From: an uncultured Bacteroidota bacterium
GTDB lineage: Bacteria > Bacteroidota > Bacteroidia > Chitinophagales > Chitinophagaceae
Length of the DNA stretch: 64,000 nucleotides
Reading direction: 5' to 3'
NCBI GenBank assembly: GCA_903905065.1
Contig: CAIVEW010000060.1
Location: 62,001 to 126,000, forward strand
Within the stretch, counting starts at the first letter, position 1. The number at the start of each line of letters is the position of its first letter. The notes below the pieces were generated by a model. The model saw only the letters and a program-made list of their open reading frames with translations. It was not told the DNA's origin and searched no databases. The translations under genes and the position numbers were made by a program. This document shows positions 55,886 to 64,000 of this stretch, one piece after another.

Positions 55886-57118
55886 ATGCAGGCGGCTAAA
55901 AACACAACATCCAGGACACAATATTTTCTTGAGAAAGAAGAGCAGTACGGAGCGCATAATTATCATCCTTTGCCGGTGGTACTTACCAGGGGAAAGGGCG
56001 TTCATGTATGGGACGTTGATGACCGCCGCTATTACGATTTTCTTTCTGGCTACTCGGCCATTAACCAGGGACATTGCCATCCACGGATCATAGAAACGTT
56101 CATCGAGCAGGCGCAAAGGCTCACGCTTACTTCACGTGCATTTCACAATGATGCACTGGGAGAGTATGAAGAGTATATTACTAAGTTCTTCGGTTATGAT
56201 AAGGTGCTCCCAATGAACACTGGTGTAGAGGCTGTGGAGACTGGGCTGAAGCTGGCAAGGAGATGGGGGTATGAGGTAAAAGGTGTGCCGCACAATAAAG
56301 GGAAGATCATAACCTGCGACCATAATTTTCACGGGCGCACGATTAGTGTTATTTCATTCAGCAGCGATGAAGGATCAAAAAAGGATTTTGGGCCATTTAC
56401 GCCAGGTTTTGAGATGATACCCTATAATGATCTCCCCGCGCTGCAGGCCGCGCTGCAGGATAGTAATGTGATCGGCTTCCTGGTGGAACCCATTCAGGGG
56501 GAAGCCGGAGTGATAGTGCCGGACGAAGGATACCTGGCTAAAGCTGCGGCGATGTGCAAAGAAGCTAATGTGCTTTTTATTGCCGACGAGATACAGACGG
56601 GGCTGGCACGTACCGGTAAAATGCTGGCGTGCGATCATGAAGATGTAAGGCCGGACATATTGTTGCTCGGTAAGGCACTCTCCGGTGGCACTATGCCGGT
56701 ATCGGCCGTTTTGGCCGATGATGAGATCATGCTCACCATAAAGCCCGGCGATCATGGTTCCACTTATGGCGGTAACCCTATTGCCTGTAAGGTTGCGATT
56801 ACTGCACTACAGGTGCTGGTAGACGAGAAAATGGCCCATAATTCCGACATACAGGGCGCTCAACTACGCAAAGAGCTGAAAGCGCTGGGCCACGAGCATA
56901 TTTCCATTGTACGGGGCAAAGGGCTGTTTAATGCCATTGTTATAGACCACCCGCAAAAAGACACTGCCTGGGACATATGCGTAGAGATGAAGAAAAACGG
57001 TCTTCTCGCAAAGCCTACGCACGGCGATAGGATACGTTTTGCTCCACCGCTGCTCATTACACGCCCGCAGATAGATGAGTGTATAGAAATTATCCGTAAG
57101 AGTATGGAGAATTTTTGA
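55886..57118 (+). CDS. rocD: ornithine-oxo-acid transaminase
   Basis: 410 residues of the class III PLP-dependent aminotransferases, converting ornithine and 2-oxoglutarate to glutamate semialdehyde and glutamate. Family cores: [20 protein letters not shown] (split), [46 protein letters not shown] with Asp234, and the PLP lysine Lys263 in [13 protein letters not shown]. The TGVEAVE core is characteristic of ornithine rather than GABA aminotransferases. It feeds arginine/ornithine carbon into proline or glutamate. Converges with guaB. Confidence 0.94.
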   Translation: MQAAKNTTSRTQYFLEKEEQYGAHNYHPLPVVLTRGKGVHVWDVDDRRYYDFLSGYSAINQGHCHPRIIETFIEQAQRLTLTSRAFHNDALGEYEEYITKFFGYDKVLPMNTGVEAVETGLKLARRWGYEVKGVPHNKGKIITCDHNFHGRTISVISFSSDEGSKKDFGPFTPGFEMIPYNDLPALQAALQDSNVIGFLVEPIQGEAGVIVPDEGYLAKAAAMCKEANVLFIADEIQTGLARTGKMLACDHEDVRPDILLLGKALSGGTMPVSAVLADDEIMLTIKPGDHGSTYGGNPIACKVAITALQVLVDEKMAHNSDIQGAQLRKELKALGHEHISIVRGKGLFNAIVIDHPQKDTAWDICVEMKKNGLLAKPTHGDRIRFAPPLLITRPQIDECIEIIRKSMENF

Positions 57119-57152
57119 TGTTGTTTTCGCTACATTTTAAATGCGTCAATAA

Positions 57153-57174
57153 AAAAACCGCCGAAGCGGTTTTT
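57153..57174. terminator. bidirectional terminator between rocD and guaB
   Basis: Stem AAAAACCGC / GCGGTTTTT with tetraloop CGAA. A/T flanks on both sides give a T-run on either strand, suiting the convergent rocD and guaB genes. It begins 35 bases after the rocD stop. Confidence 0.88.
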
Positions 57175-57240
57175 GGGAAAAGATTTTCGGTAATCCGTTA
57201 ATCTCGGTTAACCTGCCTGCTAGCGGGTAGTTCTCAAGTG

Positions 57241-58710
57241 CTACCTGCTATAATTAGGCGCTTCCTTGGTTATCACTACATCGTGCGGATGGCTCTCTGC
57301 CATACTTGCCGGGGTGATGCGTACGAACTGCGAGTCATTTTGCAAGGCAGTAATATCCTTAGCACCGCAGTAACCCATGCCCGCCCGCAGGCCACCTACA
57401 AACTGCTGCACCACTTCACTGAGCAGGCCCTTGTATGGCACACGGCCTACAATACCTTCCGGTACGAGCTTCTTAATGTCGGCTTCCATATCCTGGAAAT
57501 AACGGTCTTTGGAGCCTTCCTGCATGGCCTCTACCGAACCCATGCCGCGATATGATTTGAACTTACGGCCTTCGTATATGATGGTCTCTCCGGGGCTTTC
57601 TTCTGTGCCGGCAAAGATAGAGCCAGCCATAACACAAGATGCGCCTGCGGCTATTGCCTTTACCATATCTCCGGTATAGCGGATGCCGCCGTCGGCAATT
57701 ACGGGTATGCCTGTTTTTTTGAGTACGGTGGCGGCTTCTATTATGGCTGTAAGCTGCGGTGCGCCTGCGCCGGTCACAACCCGCGTGGTGCAAATGGAAC
57801 CAGGCCCTACACCCACCTTCACGGCATCTGCGCCTGCATCGGCAAGGGCTTTTGCGCCTGCGGCCGTAGCCACGTTGCCAGCAATGATCGGAATGGATTT
57901 GAACGCCTTTTTAACTGTTTTGATCGCGTCTATAACACCTTTGGAGTGGCCGTGAGCACTGTCTAGAGTAATAACATCCACACCTGCGTTTTTCAGGGCA
58001 TCTACGCGGTCAAGTATATCAGCTGTAATACCTATTGCAGCACCTGCCAACAGGCGTCCCATACTATCCTTGGCTGAATACGGGTGACTTTTTAGCTGGA
58101 TGGTATCGCGGAAAGTAATAAGCCCTATCAGCTTACCCTTCTTATCTACAATGGGAAGCTTTTCGATCTTGTATTGCTCCAGTATACCTTCTGCTTTCAG
58201 CATATCTGTTCCTGCCGGTGCGGTTACCAGCCTGTCTTTCGTCATCACTTCGCTCACCTTCTTTTTCATGCTTTTTTCAAAGCGGAGGTCCCTGTTGGTG
58301 AGCATACCTACCAGCAAATTGTTGTCATCTACAATAGGTATGCCACCTATTTTGTTTTCCTTCATGATCTTCAGCGCATCGCCTACTGTAGCGTCTGGCT
58401 TCAGGGTTATCGGATCCAGTATCAGGCCATTCTCGGAGCGCTTTACTTTGCGTACCTGTTCGGCCTGGCGCTCGATACTCATGTTTTTGTGCAATATGCC
58501 TATGCCGCCCTCACGGGATAGCGCAATAGCCAGCGGACCTTCGGTAACTGTGTCCATTGCCGCAGAAACCATGGGGATGTTAATACGTATGTCTTTTGTG
58601 AGATTGGTAACGATGCTTACTTCGCGGGGTAGAACTTCCGAGTAAGCCGGCATAAGGAGTACATCATCGAATGTAAGGCCTTCGCCGTAAAACTTAGATT
58701 TTATTGCCAT
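57241..58710 (-). CDS. guaB: IMP dehydrogenase
   Basis: 489 residues from ATG 58710 ([19 protein letters not shown], the usual family opening); an in-frame TTG further upstream lies beyond the promoter. Two CBS domains (about 100-145 and 160-205) interrupt the barrel. The active-site loop [13 protein letters not shown] holds catalytic Cys307, and the flap shows the KSYRGMGS motif. It oxidises IMP to XMP, the committed step of GMP synthesis. A -7 promoter box stops three bases before the ATG. Confidence 0.97.
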   Translation of the reverse strand: MAIKSKFYGEGLTFDDVLLMPAYSEVLPREVSIVTNLTKDIRINIPMVSAAMDTVTEGPLAIALSREGGIGILHKNMSIERQAEQVRKVKRSENGLILDPITLKPDATVGDALKIMKENKIGGIPIVDDNNLLVGMLTNRDLRFEKSMKKKVSEVMTKDRLVTAPAGTDMLKAEGILEQYKIEKLPIVDKKGKLIGLITFRDTIQLKSHPYSAKDSMGRLLAGAAIGITADILDRVDALKNAGVDVITLDSAHGHSKGVIDAIKTVKKAFKSIPIIAGNVATAAGAKALADAGADAVKVGVGPGSICTTRVVTGAGAPQLTAIIEAATVLKKTGIPVIADGGIRYTGDMVKAIAAGASCVMAGSIFAGTEESPGETIIYEGRKFKSYRGMGSVEAMQEGSKDRYFQDMEADIKKLVPEGIVGRVPYKGLLSEVVQQFVGGLRAGMGYCGAKDITALQNDSQFVRITPASMAESHPHDVVITKEAPNYSR

Positions 58711-58713
58711 GTG

Positions 58714-58745
58714 CAAAGATATATCCAAAACTTAAAATCTGCAAA
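58714..58745 (-). promoter_or_regulatory. promoter of guaB, -7 box next to the start codon
   Basis: On the minus strand TTTG (58742-58745), 20 bases and TATCTTTG (58714-58721), then only CAC before the guaB ATG. Spacing and both elements fit the Bacteroidota consensus. The geometry predicts a leaderless or near-leaderless mRNA. Confidence 0.6.
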
Positions 58746-58897
58746 TCGTGATTTTAGGAGGTGTTTATAGGCCTATTATCATTGTTTATCTGCGCTAATG
58801 TTACCAATAAGTTATGTTATGATTAAGATTCGGTAGGCAATTTTTCTCAACCTCAGACGAGTGGTAATTTCGCCCTTTGCATCTTTAATCAATCTAA

Positions 58898-59626
58898 ATG
58901 AAGAAAATATTCTCGGTAGCCGCATTTGTTGTTTTTTCCCTCTCCTCTGGTTTGGTGCGGTCTCAAACCTGCACGGATACTTTATGGGCCCACGTCTATC
59001 ATAGTTACAGATTGTATGTACAGGATTCCTGTATGTCCGTTACCGGAAAGATATATTCTTTAACGTATGAAGCAGACGGAGACATACATATCCGCCTGAC
59101 GGTTGATCCTCCTTATACATATATGCTGAACGCATCGAATTATTCAGGCGAATATGGTAAACTTGTGTGCGAGCCGCTTTGTGCAACCACTTGCACGCAG
59201 GCTGATGCAATAGCGTCATGTGCTGGATTTACGAATACTGTTTTCATACCAGCCCCGGGTGAGTATGTTAGGATTACCGGTAGTTATGTCACGGATAATG
59301 ATCATGGTTGGAATGAGTTGCACCCGGTCTCCAAAATAGAGATCATACCTGAAGGTGTTCAAAATACAAGTGTTACCACACCGGAGATTACCGTATTTCC
59401 GAACCCCGCCAACGATTACGTCAACTTTAAACTTAGCGAAAAACCTTCCAGTCCCGTGTATATCACCATTTCAGATGAGATAGGCCGGCTCGCAGGGCAG
59501 TACCAGATGCTGGAAATGACAGACTTGAAAATCAAAAGCAAGTATCTGCCTTCAGGGAAATATTACTACCACGTTTCCCAGGACAGCAAAACTACCGGGC
59601 ACGGCACTTTTGTGATTACGCATTAG
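58898..59626 (+). CDS. T9SS-secreted protein, small, function unknown
   Basis: 242 residues. The signal peptide ends near VRSQT. The N-terminal ~145 residues form a compact Cys-containing domain (Cys at CTDT, CMSV, and a cluster CEPLCATTCTQADAIASC) with no family I recognise; a Gly/Tyr-rich strand region ITGSYVTDNDHGWNELHPVS (20 residues) precedes a type A T9SS domain (ITVFPNPANDYVNF...GTFVITH). It is secreted by T9SS and converges with the large BNR-repeat gene. Confidence 0.78.
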   Translation: MKKIFSVAAFVVFSLSSGLVRSQTCTDTLWAHVYHSYRLYVQDSCMSVTGKIYSLTYEADGDIHIRLTVDPPYTYMLNASNYSGEYGKLVCEPLCATTCTQADAIASCAGFTNTVFIPAPGEYVRITGSYVTDNDHGWNELHPVSKIEIIPEGVQNTSVTTPEITVFPNPANDYVNFKLSEKPSSPVYITISDEIGRLAGQYQMLEMTDLKIKSKYLPSGKYYYHVSQDSKTTGHGTFVITH

Positions 59627-59632
59627 TTCTGG

Positions 59633-62185
59633 CTACTTTTTTATTGCTTTGATATCATAATGTCGGTTGCCATCTATCACCTCAATGTTGTAGGCGCCAC
59701 TTGCAAGACCAGAGGCATCAATAACATAGGAGTTGCTTTGCCTGGACAATACACGCCCGTTAATGTCTGAGAGTTTCACTTCAAAACTGGTGGGTTTCTG
59801 CTGCGTAAAACGTAGCTGCCATTTGCTGCTGGCCGGGTTAGGGTATATGCTGATGCCTGCTGCCTGTGCAGGTGATTGAGGCACTTTCAATGACGGGGGT
59901 GTTTTCCCGAGATCGTCTTCCCAAATGCCACGACCGTAGGTAGCCGCCCTTACTTTGTAGTTGCCATAATCAATATGGATGTCGTCTACGATTACGTTGG
60001 GGAGACCGGAGTCATACAATAACCAGCCGGTGAGAGAAGAATCGGTGTAATAAACCCCAATGTCCGTACCTACGAACAATGCGCCTGGGTTGCTGGTGTC
60101 TATCGAGATGCAATCTGCGGGCAGGTTGGGCAAGTCCTGGCTTATGTTTGTCCAAGTTGTGCCTCCTGTAGTGCTGAGATACACTTTTTTGCCGGCTGCA
60201 TAACCTGAAAAGGTGGCAAAGACGCGCATGGGATCTCTCGGGTCAACAGCAATATGGGTAATGGCAACCGAGGTTGACGGCAGTGTCCCTGTGACGTTGG
60301 TCCATGTGGCGCCGCCGTCTGTAGTCCGGAAAACCTTGGCCTGGTCAGACGCATAAAGGACATGGCTGTTTGATGCACCGATAGCCAGGCACAACGCCCC
60401 GCCAGGGAAGTAGGCCGTAGTGTCCAGCTCAGTAAATGATGCGCCCTGGTTATAGGTTGCGTAAATGTGCTGGATCCCAAAGTAAATGTTCTGGTTATTA
60501 TTCGGGTCAAATACCACCGGTGCGATCCAGTTGCCGGTTTCGGTGGACACGGGAATATAAGTGAACGAATCCCCTCGGTTGTAGGAAATAAAAAAGCTAC
60601 CAAAAGTCTCCGAGCAAATCTGCAGGGAATCGTCGTTTGGGTTAATGGCACAAGCTACACCATCCCCGCCTAAAACACAGTTCCACGTGGTATCATTATA
60701 AGTAAGGGAACCGTTATCCTGCAGCCCGGCTACAAAAATATAGGGGCTTTGCTGCGATGCGCTCATACGATAGACCTGGGATATGACAAGCCCGTTCGAT
60801 AAATTCTGCCATGTGCCGCCTGCATTCCGGGTTACAGAAATGCCTCCGTCATTGCCGGAATAAATGGTAGCCGTGTGGTGGGGATTGATGGCCATCGCAT
60901 GATTATCAACATGAACATCCTGTTCGGGATTGAGCTCAGCCCATGAGTTACCTCCATCAGTGGAGAACGCCATGATCATACCACATGCCACTATATATTG
61001 CGAGTCGGTGGGTGAAATGGCGAGCACACGGTCGTAATAACCATAAAAATAAGCAGAGTCGGCGGGTGACATCGCAGTGCCGGTAAAGGTAGCGCCGCGA
61101 TCGTGGGAGCATACCAGGCTATCGTTGGCATTCAAGATCCAAATAGCGTTCGGCGCCGCAGGAGAAACCGCCACGGTAGCCCTGTCAGAAACCGGATTGA
61201 TGCCGGCGAACAATATACTCCACGTACTACCTCCATTATAAGAAACGATCAGGTTAGCATTATTTACGCCATAAACAGTATCGGGTGAGCCCGGTTTGAA
61301 AGCGATACTATAGACCGGGCTGCCAGAATAAACATGTGCCCACGTAGCACCTGCGTTTGTCGTCTGGTAAATTCCATTTGAGGCAGCGGCAACCAAAATA
61401 TTAGGGTTTAGCGGGTTGATAAGCAACCTGGTAATAACATCCCTGTTCGATTGAATAAAACTAAGTCCGGTTGTAGCCCAGGTGTTGCCACCGTCTGTAC
61501 TCTTCATAATGCCTGCAGAATACAAGCCACCCCAAAAAGTATTGTAACTGTCATCCGTATATCCATATCCATCACCCGTGGCTGCATAAAGTGTATCGGT
61601 GTGAATTGGGTTTACGGCAATATCCGCGATGCTTAATGACGGGAAATTATCAGTATTGGATGTCCAGCTAACGCCCCCATCGTGGCTGATATGCACACCG
61701 CCGCACGCCGCGCCTATATATATTTTGTTAGTGTCCTGCGGATCAATAACTATACAATTTATTCGGCCGATACCATTATTATTTAGTGGCACATGGGATG
61801 GCCCAACCTGCTGCCAGCCAGTACCCGAGGTTTTTCTGGCAGTATTGGATGATCTTTTCGCGGCATTAAGTTCCCGGGCTTTTTGCGTTTCTTTTATTAA
61901 AATATCCGGGCGCGGCATATTGCCCGTGGGGTAACAGCGAGGTTCTACAAAATTGAGCCACCTGTTGAACCTCGCCAGGTCGTTATCGTGATCTTTCTTT
62001 CCGTCTTTTCCGGGTTCGTGCTTTTCTTCAGGATTATGCAGTACGTGATAAAGAAAGTCCTTTTTAATGTTGTAAATATTTTCTGAATTTGGCGAATCGT
62101 TTGTGGCCGGAGATGAAACAGACATCTGCGCAAACATTTTTAAAGAAATAGAAAGGAACAAAAGGGAAAGGACAGTAACGCGCAT
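59633..62185 (-). CDS. BNR/sortilin-like repeat protein with T9SS sorting domain
   Basis: 850 residues. After the signal peptide and a polar region come many Asp-box motifs of the form S-x-DGG-x-TW (for example SHDGGVSWTS, STDGGNTWAT, STDGGNSWAE, TTDGGATWTN, STTGGTTWTN). These mark a beta-propeller similar to VPS10/sialidase-type exo-enzymes, without a visible catalytic Tyr/Glu pair. The type A T9SS domain (ISIYPNPASSKWQL...HYDIKAIKK) closes the protein. It is secreted and may bind or degrade glycans or act in surface adhesion; it is convergent with the 242-residue T9SS gene. Confidence 0.86.
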   Translation of the reverse strand: MRVTVLSLLFLSISLKMFAQMSVSSPATNDSPNSENIYNIKKDFLYHVLHNPEEKHEPGKDGKKDHDNDLARFNRWLNFVEPRCYPTGNMPRPDILIKETQKARELNAAKRSSNTARKTSGTGWQQVGPSHVPLNNNGIGRINCIVIDPQDTNKIYIGAACGGVHISHDGGVSWTSNTDNFPSLSIADIAVNPIHTDTLYAATGDGYGYTDDSYNTFWGGLYSAGIMKSTDGGNTWATTGLSFIQSNRDVITRLLINPLNPNILVAAASNGIYQTTNAGATWAHVYSGSPVYSIAFKPGSPDTVYGVNNANLIVSYNGGSTWSILFAGINPVSDRATVAVSPAAPNAIWILNANDSLVCSHDRGATFTGTAMSPADSAYFYGYYDRVLAISPTDSQYIVACGMIMAFSTDGGNSWAELNPEQDVHVDNHAMAINPHHTATIYSGNDGGISVTRNAGGTWQNLSNGLVISQVYRMSASQQSPYIFVAGLQDNGSLTYNDTTWNCVLGGDGVACAINPNDDSLQICSETFGSFFISYNRGDSFTYIPVSTETGNWIAPVVFDPNNNQNIYFGIQHIYATYNQGASFTELDTTAYFPGGALCLAIGASNSHVLYASDQAKVFRTTDGGATWTNVTGTLPSTSVAITHIAVDPRDPMRVFATFSGYAAGKKVYLSTTGGTTWTNISQDLPNLPADCISIDTSNPGALFVGTDIGVYYTDSSLTGWLLYDSGLPNVIVDDIHIDYGNYKVRAATYGRGIWEDDLGKTPPSLKVPQSPAQAAGISIYPNPASSKWQLRFTQQKPTSFEVKLSDINGRVLSRQSNSYVIDASGLASGAYNIEVIDGNRHYDIKAIKK

Positions 62186-62212
62186 AAAACCGGGAGTTTG
62201 CTGGATTTATTG

Positions 62213-62220
62213 CAAAAATA
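62213..62220 (-). promoter_or_regulatory. -7 element TATTTTTG upstream of the BNR-repeat gene
   Basis: An exact TAnnTTTG match on the minus strand, 27 bases before the ATG at 62185. No well-placed -33 TTG. Confidence 0.45.
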
Positions 62221-62349
62221 CATGATAATATGCAAATGTCATTGTAATCTCGGCCATACTGCATACATGCATGCGGGATACTGGCATCGTACTTTGAAGA
62301 GGAAATAAAACCAACATGGTGCACATTGAAAAATATTGAAACTAAAGCC

Positions 62350-62378
62350 TTGCGTTTATCCACCATTTTATATATTTG
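62350..62378 (+). promoter_or_regulatory. promoter of the Cys-rich exported protein gene
   Basis: TTG (62350-62352), 18 bases and TATATTTG (62371-62378) give a full Bacteroidota promoter. It lies 59 bases before ATG 62438. Confidence 0.65.
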
Positions 62379-62437
62379 TAGCAAAGTAGTTTTTTAAACG
62401 AGCCGTATTAATTGTAGTTTCCGGCTGAAAACAGATA

Positions 62438-62887
62438 TTGAATATGCTATCTCGCCTAAGAGTTTTGCTTTGTGTTTCTTTTTTGATATTGAGCGCTTCG
62501 GCTTCGCGCGCTGGAGATAATGACTTTTTGAGGCACACTAAGTTTTTTTATATCTGCTCCATCAAGAGGGAATGTACCGACTGCAACGACTGCAGCAAAC
62601 AGCGGTACCTCGTTAAGATCCAAAACAGGTTGGACAAAAAGATAAAGAGCATTTCGTACTGTTTCTATTCTGATGTTTATAATAAACTGATCACCAAGGA
62701 AGCCAAAATAGAAGGAGACCGCATAGACCCAAGGTCTGTAGGCCTGACTCATCTTTGCGTGCCGAATGGCTTGCACTGGACGATCACGGCAGTGGAATAT
62801 ACAGACGGCAGTTCCGAGAATTTCAAGCTAAATGAACGCCTGGAAAATTTCAACCAGGAGCCGGATGAGTGCGACTGTAATGACTAA
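62438..62887 (+). CDS. small exported Cys-rich protein
   Basis: 149 residues with a signal peptide ending near SASRA. The mature part has nine cysteines. Five fall in a tight cluster (YICSIKRECTDCNDCSKQRY), one at ISYCFY, one at THLCVPNG, and two in the C-terminal ECDCND. The even spacing and tail suggest disulfides or metal binding after export. I do not recognise a family. It has its own promoter (62350-62378). Confidence 0.65.
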   Translation: MNMLSRLRVLLCVSFLILSASASRAGDNDFLRHTKFFYICSIKRECTDCNDCSKQRYLVKIQNRLDKKIKSISYCFYSDVYNKLITKEAKIEGDRIDPRSVGLTHLCVPNGLHWTITAVEYTDGSSENFKLNERLENFNQEPDECDCND

Positions 62888-63244
62888 ATACGCTTCTCAC
62901 TCTAATTTTTTGCAGAAGAAAGGTCTCGCTGTACAAACACATCATTTAATGTGTGATGTGCTGTTTCTCTCTTCTTTTGCGCCATGTATTGTCGCACTAA
63001 CCAAGCCTCTTGCTTTTCTCTGTGCTTTATCGTGCTCCCGGCACAGTTCTTAAAATGAAATAGCGCCGCCCAAGCTTTCATTTGGTCCAGCCCTATTCAG
63101 AACTCACTTCCAACTGTTTTTCAGCTCATCCTGGCCAATGGAAGACGGAGCGGGATTTGTCAGCTATTAATGCCCTTTACTGCGCGAAGTATAAACATTA
63201 TGCAGCCCGGGAGTCGTTGCATCAAGAAAAATTGTTTTTTACAT
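62888..63244. other. intergenic region without a supported gene
   Basis: 357 bases between the Cys-rich gene and the terminator of the Ig-repeat gene. A frame is open for about 60 codons on the plus strand (about 63065-63244; reads like AHPGQWKTERDLSAIN and ends KLFFT), but it has no ATG start and no family resemblance that I can name, so it may be a remnant or chance. Nothing else was seen. Confidence 0.4.
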
Positions 63245-63275
63245 AAAAAGATGCCCGGCGAGAACCGGGCATCTT
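63245..63275 (-). terminator. intrinsic terminator of the Ig-repeat gene
   Basis: Stem AGATGCCCGG / CCGGGCATCT with a six-base loop. On the minus strand it is followed by TTTTTATG and begins a few bases after the stop at 63279. Confidence 0.85.
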
Positions 63276-63278
63276 CGA

Positions 63279-64000
63279 TTATTTCTCAATAACAAAGTGA
63301 ATCGTGTAACGTTCATTTGAGGTCTCGACACTCAATATATACATGCCGTTGGTCAATGTTCCGATCAGCGATATCTTCTCATCAATCATTCCGCCGCTTG
63401 TTATGAGGTGTTTCTTATAAACAACCTGGCCGAGGAGGTCAGTTATTTCAAGTAGGGCTTCGCCTGATATTCCCGGGTCTACCCTACCCTTGATGGCAAA
63501 CTCACCTTGGCTGGGATTAGGGCCAATTACAATATTATCATTAGTATTTATCACACCTGTTCCCAAAGCCCTCACATTGATACCGGCTGTTGCAGTTGTT
63601 ACATACCCACTGCAAGTCCCGCTGCTAACTACCTCGCAAGTCACAGAATCGTTGTCGGAGAATGAATTGCTGACAAAGAAGGCAGATGTAGCGCCATTTA
63701 TCACAGCGCCATTTATTGACCACTCATAGATCGGGGATGCGCCGGCATTAGTAGCTACAGCTTGTAACGTCACAGTTTCGCCTGGAAGAATGTTTGTGCC
63801 TGGATCGGCAGTAATGTTCACACCTGGCAGCGGATCCACCTCTACCAACTCCGTCGTAGTGTTTGTCCCAAATCCGGATGTTTGGGTGTAGCTTATTGTT
63901 ACGATGCCGGGAGATATGCCCGTGACCAAGCCACTTGCATCATCCACTACCGCAATATTATAATCACTGCTGCTAAACGTACCTCCGGCATTAGCTTCCT
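63279..64000 (-). CDS. Ig-like repeat T9SS surface protein, 5'-truncated by the window edge
   Basis: The frame is open to the window end; the visible 240 residues start EANAGGTFSSSDYNIAVVDD. They contain part of an Ig-like module of the family seen in the giant gene (SGLVTGISPGIVTISYT), a divergent Ig/PKD module (VNITADPGTNILPGETVTLQ...INVRALGTG) and a type A T9SS domain (VIGPNPSQGEFAIKGRV...YTIHFVIEK). Position 63947 holds an in-frame GTG, but upstream codons continue the module, so it is not the start. Probably a further large adhesin-like protein. Confidence 0.85.
   Translation of the reverse strand, partial: EANAGGTFSSSDYNIAVVDDASGLVTGISPGIVTISYTQTSGFGTNTTTELVEVDPLPGVNITADPGTNILPGETVTLQAVATNAGASPIYEWSINGAVINGATSAFFVSNSFSDNDSVTCEVVSSGTCSGYVTTATAGINVRALGTGVINTNDNIVIGPNPSQGEFAIKGRVDPGISGEALLEITDLLGQVVYKKHLITSGGMIDEKISLIGTLTNGMYILSVETSNERYTIHFVIEK

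Noticed and set aside
57211-57230. Weak palindrome CTGCCTGC...GCGGGTAG downstream of guaB
   Set aside because: Two of eight arm positions do not pair; it may be a decayed relative of the GC palindromes, but is too weak to list as a feature.
63065-63244. Open stretch of about 60 codons in the last intergenic region
   Set aside because: It has no ATG start, its family is unrecognised and it is as long as chance frames in similar sequence, so I cannot support a gene or remnant.

Overview
The window looks like chromosome from a Bacteroidota bacterium, most likely of the order Chitinophagales. Three things point there. Seven genes end in a type IX secretion (T9SS) sorting domain. There are typical phylum families (DUF2723 membrane protein, IPExxxVDY protein, PabB with a TTG start). 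Several genes follow the Bacteroidota promoter pattern TTG-N18-20-TAnnTTTG, with no obvious Shine-Dalgarno sites. The genus call is inference. I saw no rRNA, tRNA, CRISPR array, phage or intact insertion sequence.

Layout. 0-5.5 kb: a truncated gene, a frameshifted T9SS surface protein and an M1 peptidase with a barrel-like C-terminus. 5.5-15 kb: a DEAD-box helicase, a lysine-rich exported protein, an MlaE-MlaF-MlaD lipid-transport operon, MtgA, a small membrane protein, an HldD-like epimerase, an FG-GAP T9SS protein and an SDR enzyme. 15-37 kb, all on the minus strand: a second M1 peptidase, an OmpA-family barrel protein, a 1.4-kresidue PKD-like and glycine-rich T9SS protein, and a giant protein of about 4150 residues with 42 tandem Ig-like repeats. 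37-48 kb is mostly housekeeping: ruvX, a FadL-type porin, an exported Gly/Tyr/Trp-rich protein, proS, rpsL-rpsG, pabB coupled to an Asp/Lys-rich protein, purA, an SPFH protein and an IPExxxVDY protein. 48-58.7 kb: a DUF2723 membrane protein, a lytic transglycosylase, a methyltransferase, an antitoxin followed by a decayed RelE/ParE toxin, rocD and guaB. 58.9-64 kb: T9SS cargo proteins, a small Cys-rich exported protein and the 3' end of another Ig-repeat T9SS gene.

How the genes fit together. The accessory theme is the cell surface. Several secreted repeat proteins share the T9SS exit signal, and three genes share one ~73-residue Ig-like module carrying a conserved cysteine pair. The 1.4-kresidue adhesin-like gene and the OmpA-type protein are 24 bases apart in the same direction, which suggests a surface fibre made together with a peptidoglycan-binding outer-membrane protein.

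The most notable observations are: the 42-copy Ig array with paired cysteines; the OmpA protein carrying two internal Ig-like modules; a toxin gene killed by two one-base deletions and a nonsense codon next to an intact antitoxin; a 23-base deletion that breaks a repeat protein; GC-rich palindromes, one of them inside the reading frame of a peptidase; -7 promoter elements only 3-4 bases before the start codons of guaB and rocD; and an rpsL-rpsG pair cut off from fusA by a strong terminator.
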